In this document: in pieces, positions 1 through 10,890 of the stretch | Layout of the letters: every line of letters begins with the position of its first letter | Numbering within the stretch: position 1 is the first letter of the stretch | Origin: Branchiostoma floridae | Taxonomy: Eukaryota; Chordata; Leptocardii; Amphioxiformes; Branchiostomatidae | NCBI RefSeq assembly: GCF_000003815.2 | Contig: NC_049996.1 | Span: 7,668,205 to 7,697,334, forward strand | Length of the DNA: 29,130 nt | Direction: 5' to 3' | Translations under genes and position numbers: made by a program | The notes under the pieces: model-generated | What the model was told of the DNA's origin: nothing | Databases searched by the model: none | What the model saw: the letters and a program-made list of their open reading frames with translations, nothing else

Positions 1-937
1 GCAGTTAATGTATCTGGTAGTTTATGTCTATCTGTTAGGCACCATTGGGGTAGGAAACCTTGTAATTACTAGAAATGTAATCACTATTTTTGCTACAACA
101 AAGGGAAAGACTTTGCTAATTTTTGACAGACGTGTGGAGAGAACAACAAAGCTTTTGCACCAGGTGTAGGTACATGTATGTAGTACACAGAAGAAATCTT
201 ATGTGCAAGCTGGCCAAATGACACCCTTTTCAGCAGGAGCAATAGGTGGACAGATCCTATTCAGTTGTACCCTGGAAGCTGCATCCTGTGGGTTGAAATG
301 AATGTACTATTTGAAATATATAGGTTTTCATTTTTGGCGACACCTTAGGGGCAGAGGCATACTTGAGTACACTCGTCACTATCGTGTACACTATTGGAGG
401 TTTACACTCCATTTCACTTCATGGACATTTTTCAGTGCCATCAATGATTCGTAAAACATGTCCTAAATGAAGTGTGGTAAAGTTCTGTCACAACATTCTT
501 ATTCCATTCTTGTTGTGCACTTCTCTGTTGAATACTTCCTTAACAGATTTTACACAAAAGTGAAGTATATGTAAAAGTATGGAAAAGAAAGGTTTGTGAA
601 GTAGCACAATTGGTCGATCTGTCCACTTTTTGCCCCTATGGAATGTGGTATAAAACCAAGTAGTCATCACTCAAAAGGAACTCCAGTGAAGTTGACCACA
701 GTTCACCACTGTTGACCAAGTCTTATGGCAATACATGTGTACAGAAATGTTTTATACATGTTCCGTAGTAGAGAAAACTTGCCAAATGTTGTACAGAACT
801 TTTAAAGACCAGCACTGATACTTGGGACCCATGAAACTACCTACCGCAGTTTTCTTAACTTGGACTTGTATTTCCTTCTTAAAAGGATTTAAATGTACAA
901 GTTATGATAAGCATCAGATTCACTGACACCAGGCAGT

Positions 938-1044
938 GATTGGCTGCATGCCCACATGGCATAGCCAATCAGAATCACTCTGACAAAAAAAGATGTAGCC
1001 TGATTGGTCAAAGATGACCTTGTTGTTAGGAGCTGACCAATCAG
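938..1044. repeat. Two foldbacks carrying four CCAAT boxes
   Basis: GATTGGCT (938-945) pairs with AGCCAATC (963-970). CTGATTGGTCA (1000-1010) pairs perfectly with TGACCAATCAG (1034-1044). It could be a MITE remnant or a regulatory cluster. Apart from this, 1-3204 holds only AT-rich sequence and short chance frames; I see no gene there. Confidence 0.45.
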
Positions 1045-3204
1045 AAACAAGTAGTACATTTCTCTGGTCCTAAGAGAAAAAATGGTTGACAGTGGTTGAC
1101 AGGTAACTTTTTCTGCACGATCACACAACAAAGAAGTAGATGTAATTAAATTAGAAAGTTTCCAAAGAAACACAAGCAAGTCGAGCAAGAATTGAAGCAT
1201 TTATGTAGGCTGTATTTTATGTCTCAACTTTCCCTGCTTTCGTGTTAAAGATCTTGTATGAATATATAATCAAATCTGTAATAGTGGTAGTGTGAAAATG
1301 GTGGTGGATCAAATTTGTACCCAACAGCTAAAACAGACTTGTTGAAATAAGAAATTTTCTACTAGGTTTTAAACAAGTTCTATAACTTCAGAAAGTACAG
1401 AATTTAGAAGAAAGAAATGTCTCGAAAAATTGTGTATAGCAACAGCTTCAAAAAGTATGTTGTGCCTAACAGCACAGTTTTCGTCCTGTAACTTTTTAGA
1501 ATGAAACTCTGAAATGCCAATTAAGTCAAATTAAGGATATGTATTTTGAGTGTAACGCCATTATATATATATATTCATTTCATCAACTTCTATAGAGCTA
1601 TGGAAAGTTACCACCTTGAAAAAGTGAAGTTTTGTTCCTATATTGTCACATATTGCTAATTGTGGAATTAGGAAATGAGGTTTGGCAGTATGGGGAGTCG
1701 TGGGTATTGTGTGTATGCAACACATGCTGCTTTATGTAAATTTCACTTCAACATTACGTTGACGAAAAAAAAAACGTCAAATTGACAACTGGGTTAAAGT
1801 TAAGATGGTGCAGATATTTTGATGTCTTCCGAACTGTATATCACTTATACTTTCATTAGCAAGCGATAGTGAAAGAATCTTTTTGCTCTGTTGAAGAAAC
1901 AGTATATAGGAGGTGGAAGGTGTATTTATTCACACTATGAACAAATTTAAATGAACTGGATGTAGGCGTGGAAAATTTTATTTCATGTTCATGTGCAGAA
2001 GTCAGAAAGAAGAATTCCAAATTCATACCCTTTGAAAACACCTTTGATGATAGTTGAGATTTGTGCACCACTTTGTGCAAGAGGTAGAAAGGTCAACCAT
2101 GTTGGATATGATTTTTGGCAACACTCCCAGGCAGCAAGCCAAACATTCGAGTCTTGGCAAAACATGTAAAATGGCTGCCCTTATGTCATGATAAATCCAA
2201 AATGGCTGCCTCCAAGTGATTAATAACTGCCATTATTTAATGGTTAATGTGATATTTGCACTCTTATGAACAGAAAGGAGACATTTGGTAGGGTTGTGTT
2301 GATATGAAAGTTGTGTAGGGAGAGGAAATGAGATGAAGGAATGGGAAACTTGCATCGGCAACTTTGTTTTTACATTTCCTCTATATACTGATTCACTTTT
2401 GTAAATATTGTACTGTTTGCTTTCATATGGACAAGATAAGACATTACTGCTGTTTAAAGGATGAGCATCGTAGTTAGGCTCAGGAGATTGTTCTAGAAGT
2501 GACAACAGCTTGAAGCTGTAGAGTATCATTATTAAGAAAGCATAATATCTCCTCTAGGTGTTCGCTCATTCGAGAACCCCCCTTATGATACTTTTGAAGT
2601 TTTATTTCACAGCTGTAGAATATTGTACAATGCGGTGGAGGAACAGGATATGTGGGAAAGTTTTACCTTGTAATTATGGTTTTCTGTGGTGTTATAAAAA
2701 GGCATCCTAGACTAATTTTGTTATAGTATGGCATGTTGGAGGAACCTTTGATTAATAATGTACACATCTGTATATACCCATATTATATAGAGCAGTTTTT
2801 TTTTCTTTCCTTTGGTAATTTAGTTGTAGCAGGTTTCTGACAATCTATTTTAATACAAGGCAATACAGTGATGGATTGTAAAAAGGTGTTGTGTGTTTTC
2901 TTTGTGTGAATGGTGTGGAATCTAAGCATGATTATGCATGGCTTATGCATTTTACCTCTGCAAAACAATGCATTTCCTACATTTACCGCAGTGAAAGAAA
3001 TTGAAAGATCACAGTGACGGAGTAATTTATCAATGTGTCTGACAACTGACACATTTCCAGGTCATGAGGTCAATGATAAAGGCTGCTGCTTCACTGGGAC
3101 TTGGTATGATTGATAAACTGCAACCATTAAACAACACAAATGAGAGGCTCTAGATATTTTAAAAAATTGGCATTTAAGTAATTTCAACTCATATATAGTA
3201 CATG

Positions 3205-3429
3205 TATAGTGGTTAGTTGGTCAGATCTAGAGGAACTGAGTCTGACAAAGTCCCAAGGGTGTGGTCATCTTGGAATGATCGCAGTTTCTCATAGAATGAT
3301 GAACAGTAAATTTAGATATTTCAATCGCAAGTGGATATATGCCTTTACCTTATTGCCGAATTTCAACTCATCCGATTAAAAAATGAGCCTGTTATAAAAT
3401 CATTTTGTGTTACTTTTGACTCACCTACT
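3205..3429 (-). mobile_element. Decayed solo end of the same mariner-like family
   Basis: Read on the minus strand, this stretch matches the left end of the intronic element at 8127-8340. Shared blocks include the reverse complements of GTGTGGTCATCTTG (from 3259) and ATGAGCCTGTTATAAAAT, and the internal block around ATCTAGAGGAACT (3223-3235). The terminal CGAGGG is worn away. No partner end was found nearby. Confidence 0.6.
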
Positions 3430-4070
3430 ATTGCGACAAAAGATGAGAATTCTGGATAGAAGGGTAGGGGGCGTGATTGTAACATTGTCCAAGATGGGAC
3501 ACGGGACTTTATATTGTCATACCTAACCATGGCCTAAAAGCCTGGCAAGTGGTGACGTATTACTTCGTCAAACTACTATTTCCGGGTAAAGCGGGAAGAA
3601 ACGAGATCAACCAAAGGAAAAGACTTGCAATATTTGTGTTGTTTTTAATTACTACCACATCTGAATTGTACTGTTAATTTTGTATTGAACAAATCCCCAC
3701 CTACGTACTGTGTACAACATTGAAGTTATCTTGTATCTATGTATAAATATCCTTGTATGTACTCTCCAATCAGAGGCCTTTGGTTAGGATGTCTTTATCA
3801 CATGTCCCGTTTTCTGTCCGCACTCCCCACCAACGGACAGTCCATTATGACGATGAAAACGTCACAAACTTCCCCACCAACCTCTGCTTGGAGGGTACTT
3901 GTGTACTGCTACTTTATAACGTTAAGTGAACCGAAACGTGTTAGCCTCGTTTTCGTTCTACATGACGTCAGGTTATTCCCCACCGTCAGGTACAAAGGTA
4001 GCCGTGGCGCAGCAGATACTGTAGGTGTGCCTGGGCGCGCTGTCTCCGGCCTGCTCGCGGCGATTTCTTT
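3430..4070. other. Upstream region of the first CARD gene, no gene seen
   Basis: Contains a TGACG...CGTCA arrangement at 3554-3571 and repeated CCCCACC cores, two of them as CCCCACCAAC (3825-3834, 3872-3881). The open frame at 3739-4089 has no family resemblance and I treat it as chance. Confidence 0.35.
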
Positions 4071-4110
4071 TATAGTGCGGTATCATTGAATATAGTGCGG
4101 TATCGTTAAA
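4071..4110 (+). promoter_or_regulatory. 20-bp direct repeat upstream of the CARD-NACHT-like gene
   Basis: Two adjacent 20-bp units, 4071-4090 and 4091-4110, both begin TATAGTGCGGTATC and differ at two positions. They lie about 105-145 bp before the start codon, so they are in promoter or 5'-UTR territory. The TATAG part is not a good TATA box and no bound factor can be named. Confidence 0.4.
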
Positions 4111-4156
4111 TACATTTCTATAACCTGAAGGTTGTTGTTAGCTTAACAGGTCTCCC

Positions 4157-4183
4157 CACCTGGTTTGTGATCGCGTACAGGTG
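4157..4183 (+). promoter_or_regulatory. Inverted E-box pair before the CARD-NACHT-like gene
   Basis: CACCTG (4157-4162) and CAGGTG (4178-4183) face each other 15 bp apart and about 30 bp before the ATG. The same pair, with wider spacing, stands before the CARD-TIR gene at 7210-7248. E-boxes are short and common, so a role is only suggested. Confidence 0.3.
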
Positions 4184-4213
4184 ACAAAGTCTGTTGGAAG
4201 AGAAGTCGACAAT

Positions 4214-5939
4214 ATGGCGACCGGGACCAAACGCCCGATCCCTTATTCGGACGGAGAACTAGAAGGTATTGAAGTCTCTCAACCATTTTCATAAAATAGT
4301 TTCATTCACGCGCGTTTACTGTATTCCGTTTAGATGTGTGTGTGGTTTCGCTAAGAGTCACTGCATTGTTTGTTGATCATAAATAGGAACTGATATGTTG
4401 AAAAATAGAACTAACAGCGATTGTTCACGTTGACCATTATGAATAGTTTATCAATTTCTCACAGCCTCGATGTAAAATGGCGTCATTTAAATAATTACAA
4501 ATGAACTAGCGTCTGAGACACATATCCACGGAGGCTTAACAATAAGAGTAGAAAACTGTTTCACTTTGTACTTCCATACACAATGAACGTTTGATCATAA
4601 TTCATACCTACATACAGTAACCTTATCGTCCATTTTGTCACAAATAAATAAAAAGTTAACTGGCCCTTTTGTTGGTTTGTGGTGTCTTGCATGTGTAGCA
4701 CAGAGCCTTGGGAAATATGCATTCCTGACAGTCCTCTCTCTTACCTCAGATCTGTCCAGGCTTATCACCCGCAACTACGTCACGCTGACAAAACAACTCC
4801 AGGCGAAGGCTGTGATCCCGCATCTGATCCAAGAGGGGATCCTGCTGAGGGAGCACAGGGAGGAGATCCTGAAGTGCACCACCTCACAGGACATGGCACA
4901 GGAGCTCCTAGATAAAGTTATGGCCCGTGGTAATTGTACCGATCGCCTGTTTGTTGATGTCCTGCGCCGGAGCGGCCATGGGCATTTGGCAGACACGTTG
5001 GAGGGGCCGAACAGTAAGGTGGCCAGGACGGAAGGGATAAGGGACATGACAGATTCACAGTTGGACGGTAAGGACAGGTAGACTTTCAGACTTGTTGTAG
5101 CTGGTTTATTCTATTCTGACATAAGTTACATAATTAACACCCGGCAAGTTGACTTCTCTGCTTGCCACAAATTTAAACAGTTAAAACACCACACTAGGAT
5201 TGCTCATTATGAATCATATGTTTACAGGATTTAGTCACATAAGATTAAATTCGTATATGCATTTTGGTGCTAGCGATCGAAAAATTCTGCAATTTGTTGA
5301 TTTTGTATGATTCTATACATTCGTTTGGTAGTCAGGATGATCCGTCATAAAATAGCAAAGGTCCGGAGCAACAGTTAATACACCTGTTTTGTTGATTCAG
5401 AGCTGAGAAGTCGCCTGCAGAAGGTTTACAGAGAGGAGGCAGAACGACACGAAGGAGATACAAGTTTGGAGGGACTGACGGTACACGAGATGGATCACGA
5501 CAACAGCAGGATGTCGATAGGCATGAGGGCAGGAATTGATTTGGTCTCTTGGTTACAAGCTTGGAGATCTTCTTTCGTTAAAGAGGAAGCTGGTCGTCAG
5601 GTGGGCACTGCATTTACAGCAGACTGGGTGGGGGACAAAAAGGTCACCTCTGACTTTAAACAGGTGTACAAACTTAAACTCAACAAAGTCCGAAAGAATC
5701 AAACAATTATAGGTGCCATCTTTGACCAACTCTTGCACGACCCCAACTACGAACCGTCCTTCTCAAAAAAATCCCTGTGGAACTACATGGAACAGACCCA
5801 GGAGAAGATTCTGTTCGTACTGGAGGGACTGGACCGCCTCAACCCCTTCACATCCCCGGAGATTCTGCAGCTGATCGACAAGAAGCTGCTGCCGAGAGCC
5901 ACGGTCATTGTCACGGTGGCCGAGGCAAACGGGGCTTAG
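4214..5939 (+). CDS. CARD plus degenerate, truncated NACHT-like protein (3 exons)
   Basis: Exons are 4214-4265, 4750-5067 and 5401-5939, giving 302 residues. Both introns are phase 1 with clean GT/AG ends, and the frame stays open across both joins. Exon 2 (residues about 18-123) encodes a CARD-type six-helix fold, beginning DLSRLITRNYVTLTKQLQ. Exon 3 resembles the front half of an NLR NACHT NTPase: a leader LRSRLQKVYREE, a DW pair (198-199), then AIFDQLL, and a Walker B-like strand LFVLEGLDRL. The P-loop expected just before the DW pair reads EEAGRQVGTAF (185-195) and has no GK[ST]. Walker B has E265 and R269 where acidic D and E are usual. Translation stops at TAG 5937-5939, just after the TVIVT strand, so the rest of NACHT and any LRRs are missing. 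It could be a scaffold or decoy death-fold adaptor or a decaying NLR. The CARD call is firm; the function is inference. Confidence 0.72.
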
Positions 5940-6650
5940 GAACATGCGACAACAACCTGGGTGCTAACATTGATGACGAACTGGACCGTTGATGGACTTT
6001 TGAGTATTGCACAACGATTCATGGTTTGAACGACCTTACTTGGCCTGTTTTGTTTGTGTGCTCTGTAGATGGATCCTTGAGTCCTTGTTATATGTTACTG
6101 ATTTTACAACTACAACTTACAACTACATGTAAATACTCTGTGCATGTGAGCAGAAAGCCTTTGCAAGCTAAGTAAGTGAGGCATACTTTCTGTGCAGATA
6201 TGCAAACATTGTATAATCTTAAAGGCATGCTAATACATCATGTATATGTTGACATTCAAAAACATGCATAATGTGTGTGAGGATTGTTTTTGTTGGATCG
6301 TTTTTTGTGACCTCGAAGTATATTCCGTTGGCTTATTTGAAAGCTGGTGTTTGTGTGTAGCTGTTTGGAAAACAACAGCTAGTCTTCCAATAGCTTCCCT
6401 TCCTGTTAACCAGAGTAATTACAAAACATGTGAAACGTTTTGAGTGAATGATGTACACTTAAATTACAAGTCTTTGTAAACAACGTCAGTACCACAGGGG
6501 AGCCACTAAAGAAAATGTTACGTTCTTGCGTGTATTTGAGATTATCTCAAGTAAGTGGTTTTCATTAAACTTGGGACTTCATAGCCTCGCCGATTTGTAT
6601 TTGTTGGATTGTTTTGGCAGACTTTGTTGTGTTGTTTAACAGTTTTTTTT

Positions 6651-6656
6651 AATAAA
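6651..6656 (+). terminator. Poly(A) signal, probably of the CARD-NACHT-like gene
   Basis: AATAAA follows a T-run about 710 bp after the TAG stop. It is the first well-placed canonical hexamer I noted before the next gene. Using it would give a 3' UTR of about 0.7 kb. The stretch 5940-6650 contains no other coding signal. Confidence 0.45.
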
Positions 6657-7179
6657 TACTATAGTTTTAACTACCATGGTTTCGTTCAAGTCTCTTCCAC
6701 AAGCCCGATATATCAGAGTACAGGTATACAAGTTTTGTTCCGCCCCCCTCCCAATTTTTCTAACGATGTTTACTTTACCTTGAATGGTTTTAAGTAAAGA
6801 AAACATCCCATATTTCAGTCTCTGGCCAACAAAGTGAAATGGGCGACACCATAATATTGTAATAATGAAGTGACATTTACAATACTGAGGAGTGAAGACA
6901 GTTAAGACTCAGAAATATCAGCAACAGGTGTGCAATAAACAAGTTGCGGCAGAGCAGAGCCAGCAGAGGTTGAAGGTCATCCTTAAGGGCGTTCCCATGG
7001 GGACCGAACTCCCGGAAGTGTCCGGTCCCGGTCATGTTTGCACAAAGAAAGATGGCGCCCATTTGTTTGTCACACCTGTCTTGATTGAGAAAAAAAGATT
7101 CTCATAACTTTTCCAAGGTACTCAATACGTTTAAACTTTTCTTTCAAGAATCAAGAAACGACAGTGCTTCAGCATTTTT

Positions 7180-7248
7180 CCCCACCAACGTTTGACTCGA
7201 TCCTGGTGTCACCTGTACCATCAAACATTTTGAGGAGCAACACAGGTG
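7180..7248 (+). promoter_or_regulatory. CCCCACCAAC box and E-box pair upstream of CARD-TIR
   Basis: CCCCACCAAC lies at 7180-7189, CACCTG at 7210-7215 and CAGGTG at 7243-7248, the last only 5 bp before the ATG. CCCCACCAAC also occurs twice upstream of the first CARD gene (3825-3834 and 3872-3881), and that gene has the same inverted E-box pair. The set may be a shared promoter or 5'-UTR feature left from duplication. No factor is assigned. Confidence 0.3.
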
Positions 7249-7253
7249 ATAAT

Positions 7254-9829
7254 ATGGCGTCGGCCGATAACAAGGGTGAGTCCATCGTCGATCGAAACTT
7301 CATTCATTGCACATCTATATCCGGAACATGCTTCAACGCAACAGAAAAATTAAAATATCCAGTGTCTGCAAGATTGTATGTGTACTTGAAGTGAACTAAA
7401 AAATAGTTTAAAAGTCCGAAATGGTACGCAATTATAATCAGAATTTTGGTTAAAACTTAAAGCAACAGAAAAACATTTGAAATGCCCAGTGTCTGCAAAA
7501 AAGTGTATGTGAAATCAAGTAAAATCAAAAACAGTGTAAAAGTCCGTAACGATACTTAGTCCATTTCAAAAGAATTCGACATTGTTTTCAAATTCTACAG
7601 ATAAATCAATGACTATGCTTTCTCACTGACATATGCTCGACAGGAACCATAGAAGACTTGATCAAAGACAACTACGAACTTCTGTCGAAGAGACTACAGG
7701 TTGAAAAACTGATGCCTCAGTTCATCCAGAAGCGTCTACTGGACTTTCCCGAGAAGCAGGTCATCATGAGCAAGGTAACCACACCAGGCAAGGCCGAGGC
7801 ATTACTACAACTCCTGAGTGAGAAGGGAACGTGTACACCTGAAGTGTTTGTGGAGATTTTGAAGAATGGAAACCACGGGCACATTGTAGGTCAGCTCACG
7901 TGGCCTGCAAAAGGTAGAGTTACAACTTATGACTGGATAAATCATCCGGTTTCAAACGATGCATGGAACTGTTCAAATTTGTTCCTCTTGATAATGGAGT
8001 CATACATAGATTCATGCGGATAGATCTATTGCAGATTAAAGTTTGTAGACTTAAGTTGATATTAATCTCAATTTGGTCTCAACAACATATTTAGATATGT
8101 CAAGTTTCTTAATACTTGTCCTACTACGAGGGCGGTTCAAAAAGTTATGCCACTGGTTTTATATCAGGCTCATGTTTTCATCTAAAGAGTTGAAATTTGG
8201 CACAAGTGTACAAGACTATATCCTCTTGAGATTGAGATATCTCAATTTGTGGTTCAGATTTTTATGAGCAAATGAGATGATTTTAAGATGACCACACCCT
8301 TAACAGCTTGTCAGGAGATCAGTTCCTCTAGATCTCACCATTTTAAAACTATTGTAGGAAGCTGAGATTGCACCTGTATAATAACAAATATCTATATAGA
8401 TTACATGCCAAATTTCATGTTTGAACTCTCAATGATTCATCTTTTACAGCCACTAGAATGGAGCGAGTTGCTATATTACAGACAGTTTGATTAATAGCCA
8501 AATACGTGATTTGTTGAATAAAGGTTTTTGAAAACTGCTTTTCGATTAGCTAAAAGATGCGAAACTTGGCACAATTATTAACTGTTTCAAGATCAGGAAG
8601 TGTGTTAAGTTTGATTTTTCTCAGTACTAAAAAAAGTCGGTTATGGAAACTCTAAGCAGCCCACCTCTAATCCACCGCTAATTACGCCCCTGACGACCAT
8701 ACTTCACACCAGGAACGAAAAAATAATAAGTGATTGTATATAAAAGATGAAAATAGGCATGTGGCTTATAGAGAATTGCAACTTGATACATGTGCAATTT
8801 TAGTTTCTTACCAAAGCTACAAGTGATTTACAGACATTATCAATTGCACGTTAATTGATCCTCTAATTTCTTCCGACGGGATAACAAGGGTGTGGTCATC
8901 TTGAACTCAGCTCAGTCACTCAGAAAAATCTTAACAACAAATTGAGATATGTCAATCTCAAGAGGACATATTCTTGTACCTCTGTGCCAAATTCAAACTC
9001 ATTCGATGAAAAAATGATCCTGTTATAAAACCAGTGGCATTACTTTTTGAACCGCCCTCGTAATATAGATACTTGTTATCCTGATCAAGTAATAAAGTAT
9101 GTCTGTAGGCTAATTGCAAGAGAACAACAATTAATGATAATGTAAAAGCATAAAATGAGTGAATATACATGTACATGTGAGAAAATGAGGATAAGAATAC
9201 GTTGCTAGCATATGAAAAAAGGCCAACAACCAAATCTACGTTACTGGTTTTAAATTTGACTTTTCTTTGAAACTCCCACATATTCAATGATATATGGGCT
9301 GGATGATTTTGGTCAGAACTTCTAGGAAGACATTTTGTGGATTTCCTAACCTAAAATGTGTACACTTGTCTCCCCAGGTCCACAAGTCTTCATCTGCCAT
9401 GCTGGACCAGACAAGGCACGCTTTGTGAGACCTCTCGTCCAAAAACTCCAGGAGGAGGGGCTACCAGAGGACAAGATCTTCTTCGACGAGATAAGTCTTA
9501 GTCCTGGAGATGACTTTGCTGCTGAGATAAAGGCCACGCTTTCTAGCTCGTCTTCTCTGAAGCTCGTAGTGTTTGTGATCAGCCACTATGTGCTGAACGA
9601 TAGGTACTGGCCCAAGTTAGAGTTAGAGCTCACTCTTCAGGCAAACAAGAAAATCTTCCCTATCTGGCTGGACCAGAATGAAGATGGTTTCACGAATTTC
9701 GGTACTAGGTTGAGGAAGTACTCCCCGACCTTAAAGGAAAAAGTTGGTAGGAAGGTTCTCGTAGATGACGCTGGGAGAGAGATGCTAAGTATTGCAGAGG
9801 AAATTGTGAGAAAGTTGGAAACTTCATAA
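7254..9829 (+). CDS. CARD-TIR protein (3 exons)
   Basis: Exons are 7254-7275, 7644-7913 and 9378-9829, giving 247 residues. Both introns are phase 1 with good GT/AG sites. The start ATGGCGTCGG follows AAT, like the CARD gene upstream. Residues about 9-92 form a CARD (starting TIEDLIKDNYELLSKRL). Residues about 101-245 form a complete TIR domain: VFICHAGPDKARFVRPL (box 1), FFDEISLSPGDDF (BB-loop region), LVVFVISHYVLNDRYWPKLE, then KKIFPIWL. W175 is followed four residues later by E179, the spacing of the catalytic glutamate in NAD-cleaving TIRs such as SARM1. No membrane segment is visible, so it is probably a cytosolic adaptor or effector joining CARD and TIR assemblies; NADase activity is inference. 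It lies downstream of, and co-oriented with, the CARD-NACHT-like gene. Intron 2 holds a mariner-like element. Confidence 0.88.
8127..9060. mobile_element. Mariner-like non-autonomous element in CARD-TIR intron 2
   Basis: The element starts CGAGGGCGGTTCAAAAAGT and ends with the reverse complement of nearly the same sequence. It is flanked by TA at 8125-8126 and 9061-9062, the Tc1/mariner insertion signature. The inverted arms are about 173 bp each (8127-8299 and 8888-9060) with scattered mismatches. I see no transposase reading frame in the middle, so it is a long-TIR MITE. As it lies wholly within the intron, it does not alter the protein. Confidence 0.85.
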
Positions 9830-9998
9830 TTAAACATCAATATTTTTAATGCAAATTTTTTTTTATTCAATGTAAGGTCTCTGGAATGAAATATGCCTTT
9901 TAACAAGCGACTGTTATGTGTTATGCGTGTTTTATCCCAATCATCTGTAGTGGGTAAGACTTAGATTGTGTAACTAGTGTTACTTTTCAAATCTGTGT

Positions 9999-10004
9999 AA
10001 TAAA
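9999..10004 (+). terminator. Poly(A) signal of the CARD-TIR gene
   Basis: AATAAA lies 170 bp after the TAA stop and is followed by a T/G-rich stretch, as expected downstream of a cleavage site. The 3' UTR between contains no other feature I can support. Confidence 0.6.
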
Positions 10005-10596
10005 ATGCGTACGAAATGTCTGTTTGCATGTTTATTTCATCCTGAATATTGATATGATCATGGACCACATAAAATTATATTCTCGGTAGCTAGGGCAACC
10101 CACAGAAGCGAACACAACTTAACAATATGTCATAGCAGCATGAATACGGCGTATGGGACATATACAGAACTTTATTGCTCCCAAGTTTGTTTAGGAATGT
10201 CATCAAGTTGCTATTTACATGTAGTCTGTTAGCGTCAGAATATGGCACCTTGTATGCAACTTAAAACTTGTTTCATTGATGATATTTCCTACTATAAAAA
10301 GTACAAATAGATCCAGGCTAGTAAATGCCCCTATATGTTTCCCTATATAATATGTCCCTATTCAATAGCATTCCGCAGATGGGTAGAGAGTGGCTAAACA
10401 ACACGCTCTTACGTTCTTTTGAATTACTTGGTGAATAGCTGCTTTGTTTGATCAGTCAGATATCTCCATCCATATATCTACATGTTTGTAGTCTTGTTAT
10501 TTGTAAGATGTAATACCACTACCCTACGAACCACCAAAGTGAACTTGGTTAAGACCTTCTTTTACTTTTATATACATTTACTTCTATTCATCTATA

Positions 10597-10602
10597 TTTA
10601 TT
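10597..10602 (-). terminator. Possible poly(A) signal of the receptor gene
   Basis: TTTATT on the plus strand is AATAAA on the minus strand, 289 bp after the receptor stop codon. The surroundings are AT-rich, so a chance match is possible. The spacer 10005-10596 between the convergent CARD-TIR and receptor genes shows nothing else I can support. Confidence 0.4.
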
Positions 10603-10890
10603 GTTTATGTTACTGTACAGTTTGGCATTGTTGTTTTCATGAACTCAATTACATCAATCAAACCCAACAAAATAGCGATGTAACAACATGTAGGAATCTT
10701 ATAACAAACCTAAAGTTAATTTGCAGGCAGAAGAATCGTAAGTTTTGTACGTTTTTCGTTTGGATTTCCTTTCATTCATGGGTCCAAACTACGTGTATAA
10801 TTGCAGCGCTTGATTCGGTCTGTAAAAAAATATTCAAAAGTTGTGTAAAGGATTACAAGAGAAATCAATACATTTGGTTGAAGACTAGAT

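Noticed and set aside
164-168. Glycine GMRAG in NACHT-like exon (protein residues 164-168) as the Walker A motif
   Set aside because: It is too far from the DW pair; the expected P-loop position is residues 185-195. Neither place has GK[ST]. Coordinates given here are residue numbers of the 4214-5939 protein.
6988-6997. GGGCGTTCCC as an NF-kB site before CARD-TIR
   Set aside because: The fourth base does not fit the consensus and one near-match upstream is expected by chance.
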